NCBI RefSeq assembly: GCF_900198405.1
Contig: NZ_FZMR01000001.1
Coordinates: 1-64,000 of the forward strand
Direction: 5' to 3'
Source: Helicobacter cetorum
GTDB taxonomy: Bacteria; Campylobacterota; Campylobacteria; Campylobacterales; Helicobacteraceae
DNA length: 64,000 nucleotides
Shown here: piece after piece, positions 1 to 8,825 of the stretch
Numbering within the stretch: the first letter of the stretch is position 1
Layout of the letters: every line of letters begins with the position of its first letter
The notes under the pieces: model-generated
What the model was told of the DNA's origin: nothing
What the model saw: the letters and a program-made list of their open reading frames with translations, nothing else
Database searches by the model: none
Made by a program: the position numbers and the translations under genes

Positions 1-62
1 AAGCTTAAGGTTTGCTTAAAGAGTGAAAATTTTTGGTTAAGTAAGTTAAAATTTTGGTGCGA

Positions 63-1232
63 TTAGGTTTTGAGAAGTTTAAAACCCACCAAAAACACGC
101 ACACGCTCCCTAATAATATCCCATTAAGCACGAGTTCACCCCCATTTTCAAGGATGATTCCCACACTCAAACTAGCCATTAAGTTCGCCCCAAAAATTGC
201 TATAGCATTTAACTCTTGTAATTTGACTTGGTTTTTGGACTGAATGCTGTTAAACAAGAAAGTTCCTCCATTAAAACTCAACGACCATGCAATGCCTACA
301 AAAATGAGCGATACTAAAAAGCCCCAAAAATCTTGGCTCATTAGAGCTACAATCCCAGCGATACCATAAAAAATCATGCCTATTACAATAAGCCTAAAAG
401 GATTGAGTTTTTTAACTAAAAATGCAAGCAATAAGCTTGGAGCATACATGGCTATGAAATGCCACATTAAAACATTTTTGATTTCTTGTGGCTCATAATG
501 TGCCATACTTAAAGGCAGAGCGTTCATCATTAAAGTCATTAAAGAAAAGCCCACAGCACATGATAGCGTAGCCCTTAAAAAATGGGGTTCTTTCAAGCAT
601 TCTAATAGCGTTGCTTTTATCTTTGGCTTAGGGGGTAAAGGCGTTAAGTCTAAAAACATGGTGCATAAGAAATTCAAAGCACACAAGATTGAAACAAAAA
701 TGAATGAACCCACAAAAGGGGTAGGCATAAGATGGAGTCCAAAATGAGCTAAATTAGGGCCTAAAATGCCCCCTAGTATGCCACCTCCTACAATTAAAGC
801 GCTCGCTTTGTAAGCATGATTTTGATTAGCATTTTTTAAAGCTTCATTAACCAAAAAGCGATAAAAGCTATTTAGGGCTGTGAAAAACCCAAGCAAAAAG
901 GTGGCTAAACAAAAGAGTAAAAAAGAGCCTTGAAATAAAGCAAGAATGGCTAACAACGCCCCACAAACCCCTACAAAAGCGCTCCACAAAAAAGCCTTTT
1001 TTCTGCCCAACTTATAGATGATATTAGAAGAAAAAAATACCGCTATAAAAGCCCCACAAAGCGTTAGAGAGACAGCTAGAGTGCTAAGATTAAGCACAAA
1101 AACACCAGTATGTTTATTGAGCTGTTCTACAAACCACTTCCCTGCTAAAGGGCTAGAAAAGGTTAATAAACTAATCACTGCCCCATTAAACCCCTGAGAC
1201 AGAAAAAGCAGAAAGATGTTTTTGTTGAACAT
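63..1232 (-). CDS. MFS-type multidrug/metabolite efflux transporter
   Basis: A 389-residue inner-membrane protein with about 12 hydrophobic segments. The loop between segments 2 and 3 reads KLGRKKAFLWSAF, the basic signature of the major facilitator superfamily, and a central cytoplasmic loop (about residues 205-225) is rich in Pro and Lys. The family exports drugs or metabolites with proton exchange; the substrate cannot be read from sequence. I place the start at the ATG at 1232 because GGGGGTA lies 8 bases upstream; the longer frame would begin at a TTG inside that site. It is followed by a trypsin-like protein on the same strand, 32 bases apart. The gene is complete at its 3' end (stop at 63). 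Confidence 0.8.
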   Translation of the reverse strand: MFNKNIFLLFLSQGFNGAVISLLTFSSPLAGKWFVEQLNKHTGVFVLNLSTLAVSLTLCGAFIAVFFSSNIIYKLGRKKAFLWSAFVGVCGALLAILALFQGSFLLFCLATFLLGFFTALNSFYRFLVNEALKNANQNHAYKASALIVGGGILGGILGPNLAHFGLHLMPTPFVGSFIFVSILCALNFLCTMFLDLTPLPPKPKIKATLLECLKEPHFLRATLSCAVGFSLMTLMMNALPLSMAHYEPQEIKNVLMWHFIAMYAPSLLLAFLVKKLNPFRLIVIGMIFYGIAGIVALMSQDFWGFLVSLIFVGIAWSLSFNGGTFLFNSIQSKNQVKLQELNAIAIFGANLMASLSVGIILENGGELVLNGILLGSVCVFLVGFKLLKT

Positions 1233-1264
1233 AAATACTACCCCCAAATGCGACTATAAATAGC

Positions 1265-2128
1265 CTAAAAAATACGCTCTTTTTTTAAATCATTCAAAAA
1301 TTTTCTAATATTTTCTCTAGGGATAATCACTAAAGTTTTAGGGTGTTCTAAGGTTGTGCTGACGACCCCAACAAGTTCGCCGCTATCACTAAAATAAGGT
1401 CTTCCGCTCCATAAATAGCTTGCTTGCTTAAAAGAATTTTTTGGCAACAGAGTGTTTTTAGGATTCAAAAAATCCAAGACTAAGCCGTCTGCAACTTGAA
1501 TAGAAAAAGAATTTTCCTCACTAATTGTAGGGTAATAGATTTTAGAAAAGGTTTGGTTTTTAGCCAAAGGAGGATTTAAATAAAAAGTTTGTGCATAAGC
1601 TGTATAAATCCTTGCATGATAATAACTCTCTTGTCGTTTCTGGCAATAATCGTTATTAAAGCTTGAAGTCTGCAAAAGCGAAAGTCCCTTACTCCTATCA
1701 ATCGCTCTTAAACGCAAATTTGCAATACAAATCAATGCCTTAGCACTATCATCTTGCATTTTAGCTAAAATGGTCTTTGGGTATTTTCCATTCGCATAAA
1801 GCGTTTCAGAAGAGGCGATATAATGCCCACTTTCTAATAAAGTAGCATAGCCTTGCTTATAAGTCCCATCGCTGAAATACACTTCTAGTAGTGCAACCGC
1901 ATAAACCCACTTAGGAAGAGATAAATCTATAGGCGTATCATCACGAACAATTTCAATGGGGTAAAAAATCTCTGAGTTTATTGTGGGTTTTTCATTAATA
2001 GGGTGGGCATTATTTTTTAACGCTAACCCCTTAGCATTAATGCCACTCAATGTGCTAACCAACAATAAAATAAATGCCTCTTTTTTAAAATGCTCCACTT
2101 TATTTTTTGATTGGCAAAACCCTAACAT
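1265..2128 (-). CDS. Secreted trypsin-like (degenerate) serine-protease-fold protein
   Basis: A 287-residue protein with a probable signal or anchor segment (residues about 16-32, KEAFILLLVSTLSGINA). The region from about residue 75 looks like a trypsin-fold domain: a barrel start (VYAVALLEVYFSDGTYKQGYATLLESGHYIASS) and a terminal SGRPYFSDSGELVGVVS block, where active proteases carry GxSGGP followed by G-E-L-V-G. The nucleophile Ser context is not conserved, so it is probably non-catalytic. The ATG has AGGAG 8 bases upstream. I recall a hypothetical protein at this place in H. pylori (HP1440). Its role is unknown; a periplasmic quality-control or binding role is only a guess. Confidence 0.65.
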   Translation of the reverse strand: MLGFCQSKNKVEHFKKEAFILLLVSTLSGINAKGLALKNNAHPINEKPTINSEIFYPIEIVRDDTPIDLSLPKWVYAVALLEVYFSDGTYKQGYATLLESGHYIASSETLYANGKYPKTILAKMQDDSAKALICIANLRLRAIDRSKGLSLLQTSSFNNDYCQKRQESYYHARIYTAYAQTFYLNPPLAKNQTFSKIYYPTISEENSFSIQVADGLVLDFLNPKNTLLPKNSFKQASYLWSGRPYFSDSGELVGVVSTTLEHPKTLVIIPRENIRKFLNDLKKERIF

Positions 2129-2264
2129 AAAATATGCTCCTAATCTAACCTTATAAATGCTTTTAGAATAACTGCCAAAGGCACATAGTTAGCTTCAACT
2201 CTAAAATCCATAAAACAATTCAAAATATTATCGGCTAAAAACACCACTTATTTTAATTTGTTGC

Positions 2265-2270
2265 TATAAT
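2265..2270 (+). promoter_or_regulatory. -10 promoter box for the ppiA-csrA-ispE-smpB run
   Basis: TATAAT preceded by TTGC, about 50 bases before the chosen ppiA ATG. Helicobacter sigma-80 promoters rely mainly on this extended -10 box. There is no clear terminator until the end of exbD, so it may drive the whole run. Confidence 0.6.
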
Positions 2271-2320
2271 AAGGGGTTTTAATTATTATATACATGTCTA
2301 ATGTTAATGAGGATTTTAAG

Positions 2321-2809
2321 ATGAATTCAATAAAAACTTATGATATTAAAGAGGAAGAGCTTGCTAAGTCGGCGTATGCAATTATGAAAACAAGCAGAGG
2401 GGATTTAGCGATAGAATTTTTCTATAAGGATGCGCCTCAAGCCGTAAGCAATTTTATCACTCTAGCTAAAGAGGGTTTTTATAACGGACTTAATTTTCAT
2501 CGTGTGATTGCAGGCTTTGTGGCTCAAGGGGGTTGCCCTTATGGCACAGGCACAGGGGGTCCGGGACATCGCATTAAATGCGAAGTGGCTAATAACCCTC
2601 ACAAGCACAAGCGAGGTTCGCTCTCTATGGCGCATGCTGGAAGAGATACTGGGGGAAGTCAGTTTTTCTTATGTTTTGTAGATTTACCCCATTTAGATGG
2701 CGAACATACCGTGTTTGGCAAATTAGCTAATGCAGAGAGTCTTAATGTCTTAGATAAAATCAAACAAGGTGATATTATAGAGAGTATTGAAATTCATTCC
2801 TCTCTGTAA
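2321..2809 (+). CDS. ppiA: Peptidyl-prolyl cis-trans isomerase, cyclophilin type
   Basis: This 162-residue cyclophilin catalyses cis-trans isomerisation of X-Pro bonds. The conserved core is intact: FHRVIAGFVAQGG (residues 59-71, with the catalytic Arg61), then MAHAGRDTGGSQFFLCF (103-119) and the HLDGEHTVFGK block. There is no signal peptide, so it should be cytoplasmic. An upstream ATG at 2294 is in frame, but I chose the ATG at 2321 because GAGGA sits 8 bases upstream and because 162 residues matches the H. pylori protein as I recall it. It leads a plus-strand run with csrA 15 bases downstream. Confidence 0.95.
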   Translation: MNSIKTYDIKEEELAKSAYAIMKTSRGDLAIEFFYKDAPQAVSNFITLAKEGFYNGLNFHRVIAGFVAQGGCPYGTGTGGPGHRIKCEVANNPHKHKRGSLSMAHAGRDTGGSQFFLCFVDLPHLDGEHTVFGKLANAESLNVLDKIKQGDIIESIEIHSSL

Positions 2810-2824
2810 TGCTAAAGGAAGTCT

Positions 2825-3055
2825 ATGCTCATACTCAGTCGCAAACTCCATGAGGGAATTGTCATTGATGATAATATCCACATTAAAATTATTTCTATAG
2901 ATAGAGGGAGCGTGCGTTTGGGTTTTGAGGCACCTGAAAACACTCTAATTTTACGCTCTGAACTTAAAGAGGCGATTGTTTCTGAAAATCAAAAAGCCTC
3001 TGTTGCTGTAGATGAGAGTTTGTTAGAAAATATTAAGAAAGTCATTAAAAATTAA
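2825..3055 (+). CDS. csrA: Carbon storage regulator CsrA
   Basis: 76 residues. It is a small homodimeric RNA-binding protein that represses or stabilises mRNAs by binding GGA motifs in leader loops. The N-terminal [22 protein letters not shown] strand is split here as MLILSRK, residues 1-7, and GIVIDD, with the family-wide Arg6 and the C-terminal RLGFEAP block (about 32-38, RNA-contacting). The tail of about 15 residues after the core is longer than in enteric CsrA, as usual in Helicobacter. The stop overlaps the start of ispE (TAATG), which implies translational coupling. In H. pylori CsrA affects motility and stress genes. Confidence 0.96.
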   Translation: MLILSRKLHEGIVIDDNIHIKIISIDRGSVRLGFEAPENTLILRSELKEAIVSENQKASVAVDESLLENIKKVIKN

Positions 3056-3852
3056 TGCAATTTTCTTTTGAAGTCTATCCTAAAGTCAATGTTTTCTTAA
3101 AAATCTTACAAAAAGAAGGCACATACCATAAACTCATCTCTCGTTTGGTTCTAACTAATCTTATAAAAGATTTTATTAATATCAAAACAGCTCATTCTTT
3201 TAGTCTTAAAGGTAATTTTGATTGCCCCTTAGAAGAGAATACTATTTTTAAAGCCCTTCAAGCATTAAAAAACTATTTAAAACAAAAAGATTTTCCAAAA
3301 TCTAAACTAAATCCTTTAGACACCCTATCTATTGAAGTAGAAAAGCACATTCCTACTCAAGCAGGTTTAGGTGGAGGGAGTGCTGATGCGGGCAATTTAC
3401 TCTATTTTTTAAACCAATTTTTTGAGTTTGATTTGAGTTTGGAAGAGCTTTATGCTATTGGTTCTTTGGTGGGTATGGATGTGAATTTTTTTATCTCACA
3501 ATATACAAGCGCTAATGTAACTTCTTATGGCGAAGTCATTGAGGTTTTTGATGAAGAGCCTTTAGAAATAGGTCATATTCAAATTCCTAAAGGCATAACT
3601 TGTAATACTAAAGCTATTTATCAAGCTTATCGCCCTAGTGCTTGTAATTCTCAACTCAACACGCAATCTTGGCTCAAAAAGCCTAGCCTTGAGTGCTTGA
3701 AAACTCATTCTAGGCATGAGCTTAACGACCTTTTAAAACCAGCATTACAAATCAATCCGTCTTTAAAAGAATTTGAAAGCGCGTTAGAAAAAAAGTATTT
3801 TTTTAGCGGGAGTGGGAGTGCGTTTTTTTATGCAATGGGGGTAGAAGATTAG
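3055..3852 (+). CDS. ispE: 4-diphosphocytidyl-2-C-methyl-D-erythritol kinase
   Basis: 265 residues. GHMP-family kinase of the MEP isoprenoid pathway; it phosphorylates the 2-hydroxyl of CDP-ME using ATP, in the cytoplasm. The ATP-binding glycine loop GLGGGSAD is at residues 104-111 and the N-terminal KVNVFLKI strand carries the expected catalytic-side Lys/Asn. The C-terminal SGSGSAFF block is the third GHMP motif. It starts within the csrA stop (TAATG overlap) and is followed after 2 bases by smpB, so the three genes form a tight translational unit. Confidence 0.95.
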   Translation: MQFSFEVYPKVNVFLKILQKEGTYHKLISRLVLTNLIKDFINIKTAHSFSLKGNFDCPLEENTIFKALQALKNYLKQKDFPKSKLNPLDTLSIEVEKHIPTQAGLGGGSADAGNLLYFLNQFFEFDLSLEELYAIGSLVGMDVNFFISQYTSANVTSYGEVIEVFDEEPLEIGHIQIPKGITCNTKAIYQAYRPSACNSQLNTQSWLKKPSLECLKTHSRHELNDLLKPALQINPSLKEFESALEKKYFFSGSGSAFFYAMGVED

Positions 3853-3854
3853 AA

Positions 3855-4313
3855 ATGAAACTCATTGCCAATAATAAAAAAGCGTATTTTGATTACGAAA
3901 TTTTAGAGACTTTAGAGGCTGGAATAGTGCTTTTAGGTTCAGAAGTTAAAGCTTTAAGACAATCTAGGGTGAATTTAAAGGATAATTTTGTTAAAATTGT
4001 CAAAAGAGAAGCGTTTTTGTTTGGCGTCCATATATCGCATTTAGATACAATTCATGCTCACTATAGACCAAATGAAAGGCGGGAGCGTAAATTGCTCCTA
4101 CATAAAAAACAACTACTCAAATGGCAAAGCGAAGTGAGCAAAGAACGCTTAAGTATTGTGGGTCTAAAATTGTATTTTAATGAAAGAAATAGGGCTAAAA
4201 TCCAAATCGCTTTGGTAAAAGGGAAAAAATTGCACGATAAAAGACAGAGTTTAAAAGAAAAGGCACTTAATAAAGAGGTGCTTGCTAGTTTAAAACATCA
4301 CTTCAAAGGATAA
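3855..4313 (+). CDS. smpB: SsrA-binding protein SmpB
   Basis: 152 residues. Binds tmRNA and carries it into stalled ribosomes for trans-translation. Recognisable blocks are [20 protein letters not shown] split at residues 7-13 and the [18 protein letters not shown] segment, and a basic C-terminal tail ([20 protein letters not shown]) that folds in the decoding centre. Length is normal for the family. It touches exbB: the smpB stop TAA ends at 4313, where the exbB ATG begins. Confidence 0.96.
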   Translation: MKLIANNKKAYFDYEILETLEAGIVLLGSEVKALRQSRVNLKDNFVKIVKREAFLFGVHISHLDTIHAHYRPNERRERKLLLHKKQLLKWQSEVSKERLSIVGLKLYFNERNRAKIQIALVKGKKLHDKRQSLKEKALNKEVLASLKHHFKG

Positions 4314-4768
4314 TGATGAAAGAAATGGTAGATTATGGGATTTTAGGTTTTTTATTATTTTTGTCTGTGGTGGTTGTTGCCATCGCTATAGAGAGAATGT
4401 GGTTTTTTGCCACCGTTCGTGTAGATGACTATACAGATAGGCGCAAACTAGAATTAGCCTTACATAAACGCTTAACTTTAGTGGCAACCATTGGTTCAAA
4501 CGCTCCTTATATTGGTCTTTTAGGGACTGTTATAGGGATTATGCTTACTTTTATGGACTTAGGCTCTTCAGCAGGCTTAGATACTAAGGCGATTATGACT
4601 AACCTAGCCCTTGCATTAAAAGCAACCGGCATGGGATTATTGGTGGCTATTCCTGCGATTGTTGTTTATAATTTGCTCGTTAGAAAAAGTGAAATTTTGG
4701 TAACTAAGTGGGATATTTTTCATAATCCTATTGAAACTGAATTAAGCAAAATTTATTCGCAAGCATAA
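4313..4768 (+). CDS. exbB: ExbB/TolQ/MotA-family proton channel protein
   Basis: 151 residues with three membrane segments (about 10-28, 60-82, 100-122). The segment around GSNAPYIGLLGTVIGIMLTF is the ExbB/TolQ core, split here as PYIGLLGTVIGIM. With ExbD it forms the inner-membrane motor that energises TonB or TolA with the proton gradient. The short N-terminal part is typical of epsilonproteobacterial ExbB. Two ATGs (4313, 4316) are adjacent; I keep the first because it overlaps the smpB stop. exbD follows after 9 bases. No tonB gene is present in this window. Confidence 0.9.
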   Translation: MMKEMVDYGILGFLLFLSVVVVAIAIERMWFFATVRVDDYTDRRKLELALHKRLTLVATIGSNAPYIGLLGTVIGIMLTFMDLGSSAGLDTKAIMTNLALALKATGMGLLVAIPAIVVYNLLVRKSEILVTKWDIFHNPIETELSKIYSQA

Positions 4769-4777
4769 GGAAGAGCG

Positions 4778-5179
4778 GTGAAAAAAGTAGAATCAATGAA
4801 TGTGGTGCCTTTTATAGACATCATGCTTGTGTTGCTTGTTATCGTATTGACAACAGCATCTTTTGTGCAGACTTCTAAGCTTCCTATCAATATTCCTAAG
4901 GTGGATAAAGAGTCTTCTGATTCCAAAGATGTTTTAGAGAAGAAACAAGTAACCATTGCCATATCCGATAAGGGCGAGTTTTATCTAGATGAAAAAAAGG
5001 TGGATTTTTCTTTTTTAAAGGAAAAAATTTCTTCTTATCCTAAGGATACTCCCATTGTTTTGCAAGGGGATAAAAAAAGCAATTTAGATAGCTTTGTGAG
5101 GGTTGTAGATTTGCTACAGACCAATAATCTTAAGCAACTTTATATTCTTGTTGAAGATAAGAAAAACCAATCAGAGTAG
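4778..5179 (+). CDS. exbD: ExbD/TolR-family biopolymer transport protein
   Basis: 133 residues. A single N-terminal membrane helix (about residues 9-30) follows MKKVESMNVVPFIDIMLVLL; the Asp in FIDIMLVLLV (residue about 14) is the proton-carrying residue of ExbD/TolR. The rest is a periplasmic domain ending in NNLKQLYILVEDKK. The start is GTG at 4778 with AAGGA upstream. An inverted repeat at 5194-5216 closes the transcript. Partner of the preceding exbB. Confidence 0.92.
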   Translation: MKKVESMNVVPFIDIMLVLLVIVLTTASFVQTSKLPINIPKVDKESSDSKDVLEKKQVTIAISDKGEFYLDEKKVDFSFLKEKISSYPKDTPIVLQGDKKSNLDSFVRVVDLLQTNNLKQLYILVEDKKNQSE

Positions 5180-5193
5180 TTTTAGTCAACTTT

Positions 5194-5216
5194 TAGCATT
5201 CTTTGGCTAAAATCTT
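5194..5216 (+). terminator. Stem-loop after exbD
   Basis: TTTTAGC and GGCTAAAA flank a 7-base loop; TCTTT follows. It separates the ppiA-exbD run from rpmH and is a plausible, somewhat weak, intrinsic terminator. Confidence 0.45.
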
Positions 5217-5257
5217 TGATTTATGTTAATTTAATTTAGAATAAGGAGTTTTCTCAA

Positions 5258-5392
5258 ATGAAACGCACTTACCAACCACACAATACACCAAGAAAGCGAA
5301 CCCATGGCTTTCTAGTTAGAATGAAGACAAAAAACGGACGCAAGGTAATTAATGCTAGAAGAGCCAAGGGCAGAAAAAAACTTTCTGTTTAA
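5258..5392 (+). CDS. rpmH: 50S ribosomal protein L34
   Basis: 44 residues, starting [18 protein letters not shown] and ending [11 protein letters not shown], the near-invariant L34 sequence. AAGGAG lies 10 bases before the ATG. Its 3' end overlaps the start of rnpA by about 40 bases in another frame, a common arrangement at this locus. L34 is part of the large ribosomal subunit. Too short for most ORF cut-offs, but unmistakable. Confidence 0.98.
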   Translation: MKRTYQPHNTPRKRTHGFLVRMKTKNGRKVINARRAKGRKKLSV

Positions 5393-5912
5393 ATCTGTAG
5401 GCTCTTTAAAAACCAAGAGCGAGTTTGATAAGGTTTATAAAAAAGGCTTAAAAAGGCACACTCCTTTTTTTTCTTTGCACGCTATGAGTTTGCGAGCTTT
5501 TGACATTTCTAAAATAGCCCCAAATACGCAAAGCCAAGACGCTAATTTTTTGCCATTATCTAATAATAGAAACTCTCATCATAAGAGAGTGTTTTATTCA
5601 AGCTTGTTGGGATTAAGTGTTTCTAAGAAAGTAGGCAACGCAGTAAAACGCAATCTTGTCAAACGCCGTTTGCGTTCGCTTGTCATTAAGCATGCTATGC
5701 TTTGTGAAGGGCTTGCTTTAGTGTTTGTGCCTAGAAATGGTATTCAAGATTTAAAGTTTCAAGCTTTAGAGGAGTATTTCTTAGAAACGCTTGTTGGGCT
5801 ACAAGATTTTGTAAGAACTGCTAAAAAAGCAACTTTTAATAGGTCTAGCCCCGTGCATAAGGGACACATGCATAGAATATCTAAGGATTTTACAAAAGGA
5901 ACTGCTAAATAA
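5352..5912 (+). CDS. rnpA: Ribonuclease P protein component
   Basis: 186 residues, longer than the usual 110-160. The RNR motif is visible as [19 protein letters not shown] (about residues 90-108), which binds the P RNA, and an N-terminal [15 protein letters not shown] block opens the domain. It helps RNase P RNA mature tRNA 5' ends. The start ATG is inside rpmH. The extra length comes from an insertion of about 30 residues (about 46-75, rich in Ser, Asn and Gln) and a basic C-terminal tail. It is followed by yidD after 3 bases, the conserved rpmH-rnpA-yidD-yidC order. Confidence 0.94.
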   Translation: MLEEPRAEKNFLFKSVGSLKTKSEFDKVYKKGLKRHTPFFSLHAMSLRAFDISKIAPNTQSQDANFLPLSNNRNSHHKRVFYSSLLGLSVSKKVGNAVKRNLVKRRLRSLVIKHAMLCEGLALVFVPRNGIQDLKFQALEEYFLETLVGLQDFVRTAKKATFNRSSPVHKGHMHRISKDFTKGTAK

Positions 5913-5915
5913 GTT

Positions 5916-6272
5916 ATGCAAAACCATAAAATGTCTTTTTTAAATGTTGTTTTGAGTGTATCAGTTAGATTTTACCAACGCTTTCTTTCGGTTTTGAAAC
6001 CTAGAACTTGTCGGTTCTATCCTAGTTGTTCTAACTATGCCTTATGGCTACTCAAATTTGAAAATCCTTTTTTGGCTATAGGAAAAATCGCTCTAAGAAT
6101 TTTTTCGTGCAATCCCTTTTTTCAAGGGGGTGTCGCTTATCCTATTGTTTCTTGTTTCAAGCGTCCTATTTTGCTCCAACCAAATAATACTAGCTTTGTC
6201 CAACCCATTATTTTTTGGCTTGTTCCACTTAAAAATAGCCATACATCTTACTATATCATTAAGGTTTTATAA
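5916..6272 (+). CDS. yidD: Membrane protein insertion efficiency factor YidD
   Basis: 118 residues. The YidD core is present: VRFYQRFLSVLKPRTCRFYPSC is split as YQRFLS and PRTCRFYPSCSNYA (about residues 30-43) and NPFFQGGVAYPI. It lies between rnpA and yidC, its usual place. It helps YidC insert membrane proteins. The last 45 residues are longer and less conserved than in enteric YidD. Confidence 0.93.
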   Translation: MQNHKMSFLNVVLSVSVRFYQRFLSVLKPRTCRFYPSCSNYALWLLKFENPFLAIGKIALRIFSCNPFFQGGVAYPIVSCFKRPILLQPNNTSFVQPIIFWLVPLKNSHTSYYIIKVL

Positions 6273-6275
6273 CTC

Positions 6276-7922
6276 ATGGATAAAAACAACAACACGAATC
6301 TTCGCTTAATTTTAGCGGTTGCTCTCTCTTTTTTGTTTATCACTCTTTATAGTTATTTTTTTCAAAAATCAGAAGTCAAAACTACTCACACGCAAGCCAC
6401 TCAGCACACTAACTCAAATGAAACGCCAAAAGTCTCTAACGCTAGCGTTGATACTTTAAAAACCAATAGTCCTACCATAGCATTGCAACAAGATAGTGTT
6501 CTTGCTACCATTTCTTTTGAGCATGCCAAAATTGAAATTGATTCTTTAGGGCGTATCAAACAAGTTTATCTCAAAGATAAAAAATACTTAGCTCCTAAAC
6601 AAAAAGGCTTTTTAGAGCATATCACGCACTTATTTGGGCATGGTAAAGCAGAAGAAAAACAGCTTAGCGAACTTCCTCTTTTAGGCACAGACAAATTAAA
6701 GCCTTTAGAGGTGCGCTTCTTAGACCAAACACTCAATAACAAGGCTTTTAGCACTTCTTATACGACTTCTAAAGCACAGCTTGGCCCTAATGAACAACTG
6801 ATTTTAACCCAAGATTTAGGTTCTATTACGCTTACTAAAACCCTAACTTTTTATGATGACTTGCACTATGATTTGCAAATCACATTCAAATCGTCCAATA
6901 ATGCTATTCCTAGCTATGTTATTACTAATGGCTATAGACCTATTGCTGATTTAGACAGCTACGCATTTTCTGGCGTGCTTTTAGAAAATAATGATAAAAA
7001 GATTGAAAAAATTGAAGATAAAGACGCTAAAGAAACCAAACGATTTTCTAACACTCTCTTTTTATCTAGCGTAGATAGATATTACACTACCTTGCTTTTT
7101 ACCAAAGATTCACAAGGCTTTGAAACTTTAATTGATTCAGAAGTTGGCACAAAGAATCCTTTGGGTTTTATCTCTCTTAAAAATAACGCTAATTTACATG
7201 GCTATATTGGTCCTAAGGATTACCGCTCCTTAAAAACGATTGCCCCCATGCTCACTGATACCATAGAATATGGATTAATCACTTTCTTTGCTAAAGGCGT
7301 GTTTGTTTTTCTAGATTATTTGCACGATTTTGCAGGAAATTGGGGTTGGGCTATCATTCTTTTAACTTTAGTAGTGCGTCTCATTCTCTATCCTTTGAGT
7401 TATAAGGGCATAGTAAGCATGCAAAAAATCAAAGAGCTAAGCCCTAAAATGAAAGAACTCCAAGAAAAATACAAAGGCGACCCTCAAAAATTGCAAGCTC
7501 AAATGATGCAACTCTACAAAAAACATGGGGCTAATCCATTGGGAGGTTGTTTGCCTTTAATCTTACAAATTCCGGTATTTTTTGCTATCTATAGAGTGCT
7601 TTATAACGCCGTAGAATTGAAGAGTGCTGAGTGGATTTTATGGATACATGATTTGTCTCTTATGGATCCTTACTTCATTTTGCCTATTCTTATGGGTATT
7701 TCTATGTATTGGCATCAAAGCATTACGCCAAATACTATGACAGACCCCATGCAAGCGAAAATTTTTAAACTCTTGCCGTTATTCTTTACTTTCTTTTTGA
7801 TTACTTTTCCAGCGGGGCTTGTATTGTATTGGACAACGAACAATATTTTTTCAGTCTTACAGCAATTTTTAATCAATAAGATGCTAGAAAAGAAGAAAAG
7901 CCAACAACAAAATCTTCATTAA
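6276..7922 (+). CDS. yidC: Membrane protein insertase YidC
   Basis: 548 residues. N-terminal membrane helix (residues 9-25), a large periplasmic domain (about 60-340), then the conserved insertase helices from about 350, including GWAIILLTLVVRLILYP split around LVVRLILYPL with the conserved Arg, and the GGCLPLILQIPVFFAIYRVL region with its hydrophilic-groove residues. It inserts and folds inner-membrane proteins with or without Sec. Directly downstream of yidD (3 bases) and 9 bases before jag. Confidence 0.97.
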   Translation: MDKNNNTNLRLILAVALSFLFITLYSYFFQKSEVKTTHTQATQHTNSNETPKVSNASVDTLKTNSPTIALQQDSVLATISFEHAKIEIDSLGRIKQVYLKDKKYLAPKQKGFLEHITHLFGHGKAEEKQLSELPLLGTDKLKPLEVRFLDQTLNNKAFSTSYTTSKAQLGPNEQLILTQDLGSITLTKTLTFYDDLHYDLQITFKSSNNAIPSYVITNGYRPIADLDSYAFSGVLLENNDKKIEKIEDKDAKETKRFSNTLFLSSVDRYYTTLLFTKDSQGFETLIDSEVGTKNPLGFISLKNNANLHGYIGPKDYRSLKTIAPMLTDTIEYGLITFFAKGVFVFLDYLHDFAGNWGWAIILLTLVVRLILYPLSYKGIVSMQKIKELSPKMKELQEKYKGDPQKLQAQMMQLYKKHGANPLGGCLPLILQIPVFFAIYRVLYNAVELKSAEWILWIHDLSLMDPYFILPILMGISMYWHQSITPNTMTDPMQAKIFKLLPLFFTFFLITFPAGLVLYWTTNNIFSVLQQFLINKMLEKKKSQQQNLH

Positions 7923-7931
7923 AGGTTTATT

Positions 7932-8825
7932 ATGCAGACTAATCCTATTGAAATCAAAGCTAAAACTTTAGAAGAGGCACTCATTCAAGCCTCTATTAGT
8001 CTTAACTGCTCCATTGTCAATTTGCAATATGAAATCATTCAAATGCCTTCTAAAGGATTTTTAAATATTGGCAAAAAAGATGCCATCATTTTAGCGAGCG
8101 TTAAAAATGAAGAAAAGCCTGTATCTCAAGAGACAGAGCTAGAAAATAGCTCGCTCCAAAAAGAACAAGAACACGAGCATGCAAAAGAACATGAAGAAGA
8201 GGAATTTTCAAATCTCCCTACTTTTGAAGATTCTATCCCCACTCACAATTCTCATTCCCTTGAAGAACACGCCCCTAAAGATAACCATAAACCCTTTAAC
8301 CCTCCTATTAAAGATATATCGTCTCTAGTCTCCTTAGAACCTAAGCTAAATTCTCAAAAATTCCCTAAACAAGATAAGATAGTTGAAATTGAGCAAGAGC
8401 TAAAAGACCTATTTTCTCATCTGCCTTATAAAATCAGCAAGGTAGAAGTTAGCCTTTATGAACCGGGGGTTTTATTGATTGATATAGATGGCGAAGACTC
8501 AGCTCTTTTAATCGGCGAAAAGGGTTATCGTTACAAAGCCCTTTCTTACTTGCTATTCAACTGGATTCACCCTGCTTATGGCTATAATATCCGCTTAGAA
8601 ATCTCCACTTTTTTACAGAACCAAGAAAAGGTTATGGACACTTACTTAGAGAGTGTGATTATGACCGTGCATGAAGTAGGCAAGGCACAGATTAAAGCCC
8701 CCGATGGTGTTTTAACCTACATTGCTTTAAAAAAACTACGCAAAACTTTTCCTAACAAATATATCTCACTTAAAACCAATCTAAACGATGAGCAATCCAT
8801 CGTTATTAACGATTTTTTTGAATGA
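7932..8825 (+). CDS. jag: Jag-like RNA-binding protein (Jag_N and KH domains)
   Basis: 297 residues. Residues 1-55 form a Jag_N domain (IEIKAKTLEEALIQAS, later GFLNIGKKDA). A Glu/His/Pro-rich linker (about 60-150) follows, then a KH-type domain (about 150-235) with the GEKGYRYKALSYL loop and a C-terminal domain in the R3H position. Jag/KhpB proteins bind RNA. In H. pylori I recall the homologue HP1451 as binding and inhibiting the Cag VirB11 ATPase HP0525. The stop overlaps the mnmE start (ATGA), implying coupled translation. Confidence 0.88.
   Translation: MQTNPIEIKAKTLEEALIQASISLNCSIVNLQYEIIQMPSKGFLNIGKKDAIILASVKNEEKPVSQETELENSSLQKEQEHEHAKEHEEEEFSNLPTFEDSIPTHNSHSLEEHAPKDNHKPFNPPIKDISSLVSLEPKLNSQKFPKQDKIVEIEQELKDLFSHLPYKISKVEVSLYEPGVLLIDIDGEDSALLIGEKGYRYKALSYLLFNWIHPAYGYNIRLEISTFLQNQEKVMDTYLESVIMTVHEVGKAQIKAPDGVLTYIALKKLRKTFPNKYISLKTNLNDEQSIVINDFFE

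Noticed and set aside
4753-4962. Minus-strand ORF across the exbB-exbD junction
   Set aside because: It lies opposite clear exbB and exbD coding sequence; low-complexity shadow.
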